Shown here piece by piece: positions 45,719 through 53,987 of a stretch of DNA of 64,000 bases. The position numbers and the translations under genes were made by a program. The DNA is from DATHTS01 sp965219305 (GTDB lineage Bacteria > Acidobacteriota > Blastocatellia > Pyrinomonadales > Pyrinomonadaceae). The stretch covers positions 992,001 to 1,056,000 of the forward strand of contig OZ244725.1 in NCBI GenBank assembly GCA_965219305.1. The letters run 5' to 3'. Within the stretch, counting starts at the first letter, position 1. Each line of letters begins with the position of its first letter. The notes beneath the pieces are model-generated. The model saw only the letters and a list, made by a program, of their open reading frames with translations, was not told the origin of the DNA and made no database searches.

Positions 45719-46132
45719 TTATTTGTTATTTAAAATTTCACTTATCTTTGAGGTTAAAGCTTCAGGTAAAAACGGTTTAGCCAAAAAATGTTCTCCAGAC
45801 TTGGAGATAGAGCGAAAAATTTCACTGTCATTAACAAAGCCGGATATATAAAGAACATTTTCAGCGGCATTCATAGCCATTATTTTTTTTGATAATTCAC
45901 TCCCGTTCATTTGCGGCATATCAATATCGGTAACTAATAAATCAAATGCAGTTTCCCGCGATTCGCAAATTTCTAATGCCTCACTGCCGTTTCTGGCAAC
46001 TTCAACTTCATAATCATCAAGCAATAAAATCTGTCGAACCATTTCTCTGACAATTTCTTCATCATCAACTAAGAGAATTGATTTTTTTCCCTGATCGGAT
46101 TTCGGAGCATTTTTATTTTTTTGTTTTTCCAA
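45719..46132 (-). CDS. Single-domain response regulator
   Basis: 137 residues: a Lys-rich N-terminal tail (about 1-17) and a receiver with Asp69 in V-T-D-I-D-M-P-Q-M-N-G and Lys in L-A-K-P-F-L-P. It resembles the C-terminal receiver of the hybrid kinase in this cluster (shared S-I-S/K-P-F-x-P-E-A-L pattern), suggesting a detached phosphorelay receiver. Same strand as the kinases, divergent from the NtrC-type gene. Confidence 0.9.
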   Translation of the reverse strand: MEKQKNKNAPKSDQGKKSILLVDDEEIVREMVRQILLLDDYEVEVARNGSEALEICESRETAFDLLVTDIDMPQMNGSELSKKIMAMNAAENVLYISGFVNDSEIFRSISKSGEHFLAKPFLPEALTSKISEILNNK

Positions 46133-46808
46133 TTTATCACCTTTAGACTACGTTTTTATAATATGAAAGAGGAAATTATCAATCCTTCTAACAGACAATT
46201 TCTTTTAATTCAGATGACTTTTATCGTGAAAAAGTTAAATCTCACTAATGGTTATGTGCTTCCGTTTTTAAAAGTTTAATCGGTTTTTGAATAAATTCAC
46301 TTAATTAATTTTAATCCTTTCAGAATAAAATAAAAAAATAAATCAAACTATTTATGCAATTATTCCAGCTATTTATGCAATTATTCCAGACTTATCCTAA
46401 GATTGCTGTATATTCCAAGACGCGTAAAAACAACGCAGCTTGACGATATTAGAAAAATTAACAATAAATCTATCAGACCGCCGTGGAAGTATTAATTTTC
46501 AATACAGATTCGATTAGAAATTTTAGTTATCAAATCTATAATTCTCGGAATTTGTCACGGCAGATTTATAGTTTTAGTTCATTTTGCATCGGTTTCTGTT
46601 ATCCTTAAACCGGATTTACGTCGTTGTCCAGTAATCGTAATTTCGGCGGATATAAAACCAAGGTTGAAGAAGATAATAAACTATTTGTAGTTTTTATAAA
46701 AGTCAAATCCATACAATTAACAGAAAATTCACAAAAAAATTGGACAAATTAATTTATTCGGGTAAAATTTAATTATATATTTCGTCCTTCAACAATATCC
46801 TTTAAAGT
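46133..46808 (+). promoter_or_regulatory. Divergent control region upstream of the NtrC-type gene
   Basis: About 680 bp without an ORF. It contains two exact tandem copies of a 21-mer starting CTATTTATGCAATTATTCCA (46348-46368 and 46369-46389) and a vegetative-type promoter TTGGAC-N17-TAAAAT (46740-46745, 46763-46768) placed 40 bp ahead of the activator gene. The spacing of two turns between repeats fits cooperative binding of a regulator on one DNA face. Confidence 0.5.
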
Positions 46809-48194
46809 ATGAAGCGCAATTTACCGATACTGATCATTGATGATGAACCTCAAATTCGCAATTTTCTTAAAGACGTTTTACAAACAGAAGGTTGGGAAAT
46901 TTACGAGGCGGAAAGTGCTGAAGAGGCATTAAGAAAAATTAACGAACAAAAATGGGTTTTGGTATTTTGTGACGTAATGCTCGGCGATGCTGACGGTTAC
47001 AGCGTTCTACGGAATTTTGTCGAGTCACAACCGGAAGCTAAATTCGTGCTGATGACAGGTTATGAATCAGCCGCCGGTGCGCTCGAAGCAACTTCTATCG
47101 GCGCGTATGATTATTTAGTCAAGCCGTTTACGATTGATGATATTCTTACACTTTCAGGCAACGTCAAAGAGCAAAATAAATTATCGAAAAAAACCTCTAA
47201 CTCTGAAGAGTCCGAAACCGGTTACGTTTCGAGTGTTAATTTAATAGGTCGCAGTCCGAAATTTGTAGAATGTCTGAAAATGGTCGGTCGTGTTGCGCCG
47301 ACTGATTTGCCGGTTTTAATTTCAGGCGAATCGGGAACGGGAAAAGAAGTCGTGGCGCGCGCAATTCATAGCCGGAGCAACCGCGCCAATGAAAAATTTG
47401 TTGCGGTCAACTGCGGCGCAATTCCGGTCGAATTAATTGAATCCGAACTTTTCGGACACGCGCGCGGTTCTTTTACAGGCGCAAACCGCGAACGAATCGG
47501 ACTTTGGGAAGAAGCCGACTGCGGTACGATTTTTCTCGATGAAATTACCGAAACGCCTCCGCAGTTTCAAGTAAAAATTCTGCGTGCGCTCCAGCAACAG
47601 GAAATACGTCGCGTCGGTTCCAATCAAACGATAAAAATTGATGTTCGCGTAATTGCCGCAACGAACCGCGACATAGAAGAAGAAGCCGAGAAAGGAAATT
47701 TTCGGGAAGATTTGATGTATCGGCTCAACGCTGTAACGATAAATCTGCCGCCTTTGCGCCAACGGATCGAAGATATTCCGGTTCTCGCAGAATTTTTTGC
47801 CGGACGAGTTCGCCCGACTGAAAAAGATTCGGTAAATTTTTCGAGCGAAGCGATGAATTTTTTGAAAAAATATAATTGGCAGGGAAACGTCCGCGAATTG
47901 GAAAATACGGTTCTGCACGCCGTTTCAATGAGCGATAAAATAGTTTATCCCGAACATCTCCCGGCGCGAATTTTAAAATCCGTCGAAGAATCTTCCGAAA
48001 AATCAGTAATAAATAACATTTTAAAAGAAAATGATTCAGTTTCTGAAAATAAAGAATGGCTGACTCTTGAAGAATTTCAAATTAAATACGCAACATTAGT
48101 TCTTGAACATACCAAAGGAAACAAACAAGCGGCGGCGCGTTTGCTTAATATTGACCGCAAAACTTTATCGAGAATGGTAAATCGAAACAAATAG
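46809..48194 (+). CDS. NtrC-family sigma54-dependent response regulator
   Basis: 461 residues: receiver (1-120; acidic D11-D12, Asp55 in F-C-D-V-M-L-G-D, K-P-F), sigma54-activator AAA+ domain (about 150-380; Walker A G-E-S-G-T-G-K-E at 173-180, the sigma54-contact loop reads G-S-F-T-G-A instead of G-A-F-T-G-A, Walker B F-L-D-E-I), and a Fis-type helix-turn-helix at the C-terminus (K-Q-A-A-A-R-L-L-N-I-D-R-K-T-L). It binds upstream enhancers and drives RNA polymerase-sigma54 by ATP hydrolysis. A sigma54 promoter lies 185 bp downstream of its stop in the same direction, so the ncRNA there is its most obvious target. Confidence 0.95.
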   Translation: MKRNLPILIIDDEPQIRNFLKDVLQTEGWEIYEAESAEEALRKINEQKWVLVFCDVMLGDADGYSVLRNFVESQPEAKFVLMTGYESAAGALEATSIGAYDYLVKPFTIDDILTLSGNVKEQNKLSKKTSNSEESETGYVSSVNLIGRSPKFVECLKMVGRVAPTDLPVLISGESGTGKEVVARAIHSRSNRANEKFVAVNCGAIPVELIESELFGHARGSFTGANRERIGLWEEADCGTIFLDEITETPPQFQVKILRALQQQEIRRVGSNQTIKIDVRVIAATNRDIEEEAEKGNFREDLMYRLNAVTINLPPLRQRIEDIPVLAEFFAGRVRPTEKDSVNFSSEAMNFLKKYNWQGNVRELENTVLHAVSMSDKIVYPEHLPARILKSVEESSEKSVINNILKENDSVSENKEWLTLEEFQIKYATLVLEHTKGNKQAAARLLNIDRKTLSRMVNRNK

Positions 48195-48265
48195 ACGGTT
48201 AATCTGTTCCCGATAATATAAGTTTCCATTTGTTTTGAATAAATTTTTGATTTTAAAATTACGAC

Positions 48266-48321
48266 TGTAGAAAATTTCCACAACTCATTTTTCTAAAAGT
48301 GAGGAATATTTCCTCACTTTT
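48266..48321. promoter_or_regulatory. Two dyads upstream of the sigma54 promoter (possible enhancers; the second may also be the ntrC-type terminator)
   Basis: Dyad 1, TGTaGAAA-a-TTTCcACA (48266-48282), matches in 7 of 8 pairs. Dyad 2, AAAAGTGAGGAA-TAT-TTCCTCACTTTT (48295-48321), is perfect over 12 bp. They lie about 60-115 bp before the -24 element, the normal range for NtrC-type enhancer sites. Dyad 2 could also terminate the activator transcript. Confidence 0.5.
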
Positions 48322-48378
48322 AATTTAATTAATAAGTTCTAAAATAATATTGTCCATAATTTACGGGCTTTTTAAGTT

Positions 48379-48394
48379 TGGCACGATTGTTGTA
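48379..48394 (+). promoter_or_regulatory. Sigma54 (-24/-12) promoter
   Basis: TGGCAC-N5-TTGTA against consensus TGGCAC-N5-TTGCA: the -24 half is perfect and the -12 half has one change (C to T). Correct spacing. The expected transcription start is close to 48405. No protein gene follows on this strand before 50886. Confidence 0.8.
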
Positions 48395-48640
48395 TTAATA
48401 ATCCCCGTCAGTTGCAAGGATGTAAATTGACAACAGATATTTGAGAAAATAAATTCGATTCATTAAATCAAGTCAATTTTCTCCCACATTTGATTTTTGG
48501 TCTTTGACAGTTCAAAGTTTTTTTTCGCGCATCGCTAATTTAATCGAGAATTTTAGCTAAAATTTTACTCCCACGATTAAATTTTTTCTCCCACGATTTT
48601 AGAGAAATTACTTCCACAATTTCTCTGGATTTGAAAAAGT

Positions 48641-48781
48641 TTTCTCCCACGATTTACGCCGAAAAGCAAACAAACATTTGCTCCCACGAATTTTGTTTGC
48701 TTTTCAAATTTTTCTCCCACGATTTACGCCGAAAAGCAAACAAACATTTGCTCCCACGAATTTTTGTTTGCTTTTCAAATT
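48641..48781 (+). repeat. 70-bp tandem duplication inside the ncRNA
   Basis: Two copies (48641-48710 and 48711-48781) identical except for one extra T in the second. Each contains a linker CTCCCAC and a 14-bp hairpin with a loop CTCCCAC, so the duplication adds two motif units. Confidence 0.95.
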
Positions 48782-48811
48782 TTTCTCCCCATTTGTTCGT
48801 CAAAATAACGG

Positions 48812-48846
48812 AGCGCGTGATGTGATGTCACGCGCTTCTTTTTTTT
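48812..48846 (+). terminator. Intrinsic terminator of the ncRNA
   Basis: AGCGCGTGA-N7-TCACGCGCT followed by TTC and eight T residues; a GC-rich 9-bp stem in an AT-rich setting, oriented for the plus strand. Confidence 0.92.
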
Positions 48847-48896
48847 GGCTTTACGAATAAATTAAACAAATCGTAATGTTTCGTGAAAATAATTCA

Positions 48897-50630
48897 TTAA
48901 TATCCGACGGCTACTCCGTCGCTTCTTGAATCTATCGCTCCCAATCGGACATTTGTTCCTTCTTCGACGGCGACGGCAGTTGCCGAAGCTACATAACTTG
49001 GAGACGAACTGAAATTATGTCCCAGTTTTTCAAGAATTTGACGTGTATCGGGCGACATTCCGAACGGTTCATAATAGATTTCGTCTGGAAACGATTGATG
49101 ATGAATTCGCGGCGCATCAACCGATTCCTGAATATTCATTTTGTGATCAATCATATTTATTACTGTTTGAAGAGAAGCAGAAATTATTCGCGGTCCGCCG
49201 CGCGCACCGACGGCAAACCACAGAGAACCGTCTTTTCGCAAAACAATTGTCGGAGTCATTGAAGACAGCGGACGTTTTTTCGGAGCGACAGCATTACGTT
49301 CGCCCTGAATTAAACCATACAAATTCGGTTTTCCCGGCTGAGCGGCGAAATCATCCATTTCATCGTTCATCAAAACTCCCGTTCCCTTTATTGTTACAGC
49401 CGAACCGTATAAGTCGTTGATTGTAAATGTATTTGAAACGCAATTACCGTCTGCGTCAACAATCGTAAAATGCGTCGTGTCGTTGCCTTCGTTGATCGTA
49501 ATTTTTCCGGCATTAATATCAGAACTTTTTGAAGCGGCTTTCAAATCAATTGTCGCGCGACGCTTGGCTAAATAATCTTCGTCGAGAAGTTTTAACGTCG
49601 GCACTTCGGCAAAATCGGGATCAGCCATATATTCGGCGCGGTCGGCAAAAGAACGGCGCATCGCTTCGACGAGCAGATGATATTTTTCCGCCGAATTGTA
49701 ACCCATTTTTCCGATGTCGTAAGGCTCAAGCATCTTAAGAATCTGGAGCAAAACAATTCCGCCCGAACTCGGCGGCGGCATCGAAATTATTTGATTTCCG
49801 CGATAGGTTCCGCGCAATGGTTCGCGCTCTTTAGCCTGATAATTTTTCAAATCTTCGAGCGTTATCAAACCGTTGTTACTTTTCATATCGGCGACAATAA
49901 GCTGTGCCGTTTTGCCGGTATAAAATTCTTTCGCGCCTTGTTTCTGAATTCGCGCCAACGTGTTTGCCAAATCAGGTTGTTTGAATAAATCGCCTTCTTT
50001 GTAAAAATCGCCGTTATTCAAGAAAATTCTCTTGCTTTCGGAAAATTGCTCAAGGGCGGATTTTTTGGCTTGTAACAGTCCGGCGAGACGATAACTTAAA
50101 ATATATCCGTCTTGTGCCAATTTTCTCGCCGGTTCAACCAAATCCGACCATTTCAATTTTCCCGAACCGTATTTTGAAAATGCGTAATCGAATCCAGCCG
50201 GAGTTCCGGGAACGCCTGAAGCACGATAACCGATGGTTGAAGAACCTGCTCCTTTTTTCAGGTTGTTGTTTTCATCAAGATAAATGTCGCGCGTTGCCGC
50301 GCCCGGAGCCGTTTCGCGGTAATCAATCGCCGTTGTTTTTCCGTCTTTGAGCCGAATCAGCATAAAACCGCCGCCGCCGAGATTCCCCGCTTCAGGATAA
50401 ACAACCGCCAACGCCAGACCGACGGCAATCGCCGCATCTACAGCGTTTCCGCCGCGTTTAATAATATCCGCGCCGATTTTCGATGCCAGTTCGTGTTGTG
50501 ATGCCACCATTGCGCTTTTTCCGCGCACAGGATCGCGCCACGCGGCATTTGCAGGAAGATGTCCGAAAATCAGAATAGAAAAAACGATGGACGGAATTAT
50601 CTTTGTAATGAATATTTTCAAGGTTCGCAT
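48897..50630 (-). CDS. ggt: Gamma-glutamyltransferase
   Basis: 577 residues, standard Ggt precursor length, with a signal peptide (cleavage near A-N-A-A). Autoprocessing occurs before a Thr that becomes the N-terminal nucleophile: Thr385 of N-D-T-T-H-F-T fits. G-G-N-A-V-D-A-A, G-G-G-G-F, R-E-T-A-P and the lid-region P-x-S-S-M-T-P are conserved. The periplasmic enzyme hydrolyses or transfers gamma-glutamyl groups of glutathione and glutamine. Convergent with the ncRNA, whose hairpin lies about 50 bp past the ggt stop. Confidence 0.96.
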   Translation of the reverse strand: MRTLKIFITKIIPSIVFSILIFGHLPANAAWRDPVRGKSAMVASQHELASKIGADIIKRGGNAVDAAIAVGLALAVVYPEAGNLGGGGFMLIRLKDGKTTAIDYRETAPGAATRDIYLDENNNLKKGAGSSTIGYRASGVPGTPAGFDYAFSKYGSGKLKWSDLVEPARKLAQDGYILSYRLAGLLQAKKSALEQFSESKRIFLNNGDFYKEGDLFKQPDLANTLARIQKQGAKEFYTGKTAQLIVADMKSNNGLITLEDLKNYQAKEREPLRGTYRGNQIISMPPPSSGGIVLLQILKMLEPYDIGKMGYNSAEKYHLLVEAMRRSFADRAEYMADPDFAEVPTLKLLDEDYLAKRRATIDLKAASKSSDINAGKITINEGNDTTHFTIVDADGNCVSNTFTINDLYGSAVTIKGTGVLMNDEMDDFAAQPGKPNLYGLIQGERNAVAPKKRPLSSMTPTIVLRKDGSLWFAVGARGGPRIISASLQTVINMIDHKMNIQESVDAPRIHHQSFPDEIYYEPFGMSPDTRQILEKLGHNFSSSPSYVASATAVAVEEGTNVRLGAIDSRSDGVAVGY

Positions 50631-50885
50631 AGCTTTTATTGATAATAAAATTATCGCCTGATATTTAACAAATATATCAAATGTGTAGTGACTTTATGAA
50701 TAAATAATTAAATTTTCCATTTTTTTCACTTTTTTTGGAATAAATTTAAGTTTTTCGGGATTAAACCCTTGATATTTCTTGGCAAAATAAAAAAAAAGTA
50801 GTAGATTATTTGATTAAGCCCTTTTTAAATAGAATTGTTAGTTTCCCCATTTAATTTTAAGTTATTTGTTTCGAGGTAAAAATTT

Positions 50886-53534
50886 ATGAAAAAATGTTTG
50901 ACTTCCTTAGTATTAATTATCATTTGCTTAGCATTGAACTCTGTTATATTCGGTCAGATCGGTCGAATGCAATCCAAGATTCAAGCTCCGACAAAATTCT
51001 TTGTTCAAATTGAACGAGCCGAGTCTTTTTCTGACGGAAACGGAACTTGGATTCATTGGCAAACCCAAAACGAAATCGGAAATCTCGGTTTCAATATCTA
51101 TCGAGTTTCAAAAAAAGAAACGGTGCGCGTAAATCCGCATCTTATACTTGGCGCACTTTTTGATTCCACAGACCAGAATTCACTAAGTAAAGAATATACA
51201 TTTTTTGATAGAAGCGGGGATTCAAATTCTGTTTACTATATCGAAAGTAATGGAACAAACGGCAACAGTAAAAATCTTGTCGAATTAAGAACTCAATACA
51301 TCTCGGATTTATCTCAGGTGACAGGTTTTACATCGGCTTTTATGCAAGAATCCGCGCGAACCGCTCAACCTAATGTGCTAAAAACGGATCTCATTTTACC
51401 GCCGGAATTACAACCTGAAAACATCGGCGAACGTCCGGCTTCAAATCCGACACTTCAACAATGGGTTGCAAATCAGCCCGGCGTAAAAATCGGTGTGCGG
51501 CAAAAAGGTCTTTATCGCGTAACTAAAACCGAACTTGCGAATGCCGGATTTAACGTTAATTCCGACCCGAATTTCTGGCAATTATATCTAAACGGCGATG
51601 AGCAGGCTATGAATGTCGCGCCAAACGGTGATTATGTCGAGTTTTACGGCAGAACGGTTGAAACTTTGTTAACTAATACAAACATTTATTTTCTGATAAA
51701 CGGTTCACAAAACGGAAAACGCATAGAAAATAAAGTTATTCGTCCTATCGGCGGCAATGTTGTCGCAACGAGTTACAATAATATATTCAAAAAGAAGGAA
51801 AGATTTAACTATCTCTTAAACCAGTTAAATGGTGAAGAAGAAAATTTTTATGGAACGGTTGTAAATGTAACGAGTACATTTATAAATTTTAATCTTTCAA
51901 ATTTTGAATCTAATCAAGGTTTTACAAACATTAATGTTTCCTTTGCCGGACAGACAGCAGTCCCTCATTCAATTAAATTGGAACTAAACGGAAATTTTAT
52001 CGGTCAGATGAATTGGAACGGAAAAGTAACTCTTGGTCAAAACTTTTCTATTCCGTATCAATTCCTGCGAGATGGAACAAACTCATTGAATGTTATTCCG
52101 TTAAACGATGCGAGCGATGTAATGTTATTCGAATCTCTCTCGGTTGATTATCCGCATAAATATGTTGCTGAACAAAATAAACTTTCCTTTTATACAAATA
52201 ATTTGAAAGTTTCCAATTTATCGGGATTTACATCGCCTAATGTTAGATTATTTGATGTTACGTTCCCTGACAATCCGGTACTTGTAACAAATGTTCCGGC
52301 TGTTTCAAACGGCAACGGCGGTTATAATCTGAGAATTCCTGCTAACCGTGCATATATTATGTATGCAGTTGAGGACAGCGCAATTTTAACTGCCGATACT
52401 CTGGTTCAAAACTTCCCTTCGACTCTTTCGACTCCGGCAAATAATGCTGATTTTATCATCATTTCTCATCGTGATATGCTGACGCAGGCAAATTCCTGGG
52501 CGGCATATCGTGCCAGTAGAGGAATGAATGTCAAAGTTGTTGACATTGAAGATATTTACGATGAATTCAGCTTCGGTTTGATGAGTTCCAACGCCATTCG
52601 TGATTTCCTGCTGTATGCAAAAACTAATTGGCAAACTCAACCGAATTATGTGATGTTAATTGGCGATTCAACTTACGATCCCAAAAATTATTTGGGATTC
52701 GGTTATTTGAACCAAGTTCCGACTCAAATCATTGATACGGTTTATACTGAAACCGGAAGCGATGAATCATTAGCTGATTTTAATAATGACGGTTTGGCTG
52801 AACTTTCAATCGGTCGAATTTCCACACGCACCCCCCAGGAAACAAATGTTGTCTTTGATAAAACGGTAAACTTTGAAACTAATCTCTCAACTGCTTACGA
52901 TCGCGGCTTTATGTTTGTCAGCGATTTGCCCATCGGTTATGACTTCGTGGGTGTCAGCAACCGTCTTCGCGCTGAATTGCCAGCCGGAACAAACTCAACG
53001 ATGGTAAATCGTGTAGACACGGACTCCAGATCGCAAGTTCTAAACGGTTGGAATACAGGAAAATACCTAGTCAACTGGACGGGTCACGGGGCAGCCGGTT
53101 TGTGGGCTACATCAGGCGGAACCTTCTTTAGCAATAATGATTTCGCTGGTATGACAAATACGGATTATTCAATATTAACTGCTCTGACTTGTTTGAACGG
53201 CTATTTTATCGCTCCGGTTTTCCCAAGTTTAGCCGAAGTCGCCATCAAAACTCCCAACAAAGGATCAGTTGCAGCTTGGGCTTCGACCGGTTCAACTACA
53301 CCTGATATTCAGGAAATTATGGGAAGACGTTTCTTCAAGAAACTCGGTGAAGGATCAATTCCCAGATTGGGAGATTTGATTCGTGATGCTAAAACTCAGA
53401 TACCGGGTGGACGAGACGTAAGACTTTCGTGGGCATTATTCGGTGATCCCACTTTGGTTGTGCGTCCGTTGACTCCGGCTGCAAAACAGGCGGAATCTGA
53501 AAATATCAAAATGATGTTCTCCAAAGACCGTTAA
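50886..53534 (+). CDS. Secreted C25-family cysteine peptidase (gingipain-like)
   Basis: 882 residues: signal peptide (1-24, ending I-F-G-Q), beta-rich N-terminal region (about 30-510), and a C-terminal C25 caspase-fold domain (about 520-870). The catalytic pair is visible: His734 in N-W-T-G-H-G-A-A-G and Cys769 in A-L-T-C-L-N-G-Y-F. C25 includes Arg- and Lys-gingipains and the sortase PorU of type IX secretion. It ends shortly after F-G-D-P-T without the C-terminal sorting domain of T9SS cargo, and no T9SS genes are nearby. Substrate unknown. Confidence 0.88.
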   Translation: MKKCLTSLVLIIICLALNSVIFGQIGRMQSKIQAPTKFFVQIERAESFSDGNGTWIHWQTQNEIGNLGFNIYRVSKKETVRVNPHLILGALFDSTDQNSLSKEYTFFDRSGDSNSVYYIESNGTNGNSKNLVELRTQYISDLSQVTGFTSAFMQESARTAQPNVLKTDLILPPELQPENIGERPASNPTLQQWVANQPGVKIGVRQKGLYRVTKTELANAGFNVNSDPNFWQLYLNGDEQAMNVAPNGDYVEFYGRTVETLLTNTNIYFLINGSQNGKRIENKVIRPIGGNVVATSYNNIFKKKERFNYLLNQLNGEEENFYGTVVNVTSTFINFNLSNFESNQGFTNINVSFAGQTAVPHSIKLELNGNFIGQMNWNGKVTLGQNFSIPYQFLRDGTNSLNVIPLNDASDVMLFESLSVDYPHKYVAEQNKLSFYTNNLKVSNLSGFTSPNVRLFDVTFPDNPVLVTNVPAVSNGNGGYNLRIPANRAYIMYAVEDSAILTADTLVQNFPSTLSTPANNADFIIISHRDMLTQANSWAAYRASRGMNVKVVDIEDIYDEFSFGLMSSNAIRDFLLYAKTNWQTQPNYVMLIGDSTYDPKNYLGFGYLNQVPTQIIDTVYTETGSDESLADFNNDGLAELSIGRISTRTPQETNVVFDKTVNFETNLSTAYDRGFMFVSDLPIGYDFVGVSNRLRAELPAGTNSTMVNRVDTDSRSQVLNGWNTGKYLVNWTGHGAAGLWATSGGTFFSNNDFAGMTNTDYSILTALTCLNGYFIAPVFPSLAEVAIKTPNKGSVAAWASTGSTTPDIQEIMGRRFFKKLGEGSIPRLGDLIRDAKTQIPGGRDVRLSWALFGDPTLVVRPLTPAAKQAESENIKMMFSKDR

Positions 53535-53555
53535 TTTGAGTCATTAACTTAGACT

Positions 53556-53593
53556 AAAAAAAACTGCCGGAATTAATTCCGGCAGTTTTTTTT
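53556..53593 (+). terminator. Intrinsic terminator of the C25 peptidase gene
   Basis: Perfect palindrome AACTGCCGGAATT/AATTCCGGCAGTT flanked by A and T runs, starting 22 bp past the stop. Confidence 0.93.
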
Positions 53594-53708
53594 ATGCAAC
53601 TTATTGAGTTTAATTGCGTGACTCAATCTTGAAAAATAATTCCCCTTTAAAGGTTTTTTTGTGATAATATATTTTTTAAACATTGACGCGGAGGTTTTTT
53701 GAAAGATT

Positions 53709-53912
53709 ATGACTTGTTGGCACTGTAGTAAAGAACTGGATTTTATTTGTATGACGAAAGAAATTGAGAAGTTCTACCATTGCGCGAATTGCGATAAATG
53801 GTATGAAATGAGTAAGGAAAAAGGAAAAATAAACAGTTCTGTCCCTGTTAGATTTTTCGAGTTGGAGCAACGCCCGCAAATTCAAGCGAACTCAGCAGCT
53901 ATGGCAGCTTAA
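53709..53912 (+). CDS. Small zinc-ribbon protein
   Basis: 67 residues. Two CxxC knuckles (C-W-H-C at 3-6 and C-A-N-C at about 25-28) form a probable zinc ribbon, followed by a short basic and Ala-rich tail. A GCGGAGG ribosome-binding site lies upstream at slightly long spacing, and strong terminators on both sides delimit a single-gene unit. Length, knuckles and context support a real gene; the function is unknown, perhaps a regulator or accessory subunit. Confidence 0.65.
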   Translation: MTCWHCSKELDFICMTKEIEKFYHCANCDKWYEMSKEKGKINSSVPVRFFELEQRPQIQANSAAMAA

Positions 53913-53932
53913 ACAAATTTTAATTGAATAAA

Positions 53933-53971
53933 AAAAATGCCTGATATTCTTATGGAATATCAGGCATTTTT
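53933..53971. terminator. Bidirectional terminator between the zinc-ribbon gene and acnA
   Basis: Perfect 17-bp stem (53933-53949 with 53955-53971), 5-nt loop, with A and T runs on both sides, between convergent genes. Confidence 0.92.
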
Positions 53972-53987
53972 ACTATTTTGCTTTCAG

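Larger units (their letters stand above)
48405..48846 (+). ncRNA. Putative sigma54-dependent regulatory RNA with repeated CUCCCAC loops
   Basis: About 440 nt from the sigma54 start to an intrinsic terminator, with no plausible protein. CTCCCAC occurs exactly at 48481, 48568, 48588, 48644, 48681, 48714 and 48751; variants CTTCCAC at 48611 and CTCCCCA at 48785. Hairpins present the motif in loops: 48465-48471/48490-48496; 48537-48546/48574-48583; 48601-48609/48618-48626 (loop ACTTCCAC); 48661-48674/48692-48705; 48731-48744/48763-48776. Other copies lie in the unpaired linkers. Repeated, exposed C-rich motifs are the design of RNAs that pair with Shine-Dalgarno sequences (LhrC, RsaE, CcsR) or sponge a protein (CsrB, CrcZ). 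Function inferred, not shown. Confidence 0.75.

Noticed and set aside
48641..48781. CRISPR-like array
   Set aside because: Only two full units, each a 70-bp near-identical duplicate with no variable spacer between repeats, and no cas genes nearby. The shared CTCCCAC motif sits in RNA hairpin loops instead.
48631..48825. 64-codon ORF in the ncRNA
   Set aside because: It is formed by the repeated hairpins, its peptide repeats accordingly, and it has no ribosome-binding site.
48379..48846. Minus-strand CsrB-like RNA (GUGGGAG loops as CsrA sites)
   Set aside because: The complementary strand would show GGGA loops, but promoter and terminator polarity (sigma54 elements, T-run after 48836) both point to the plus strand.
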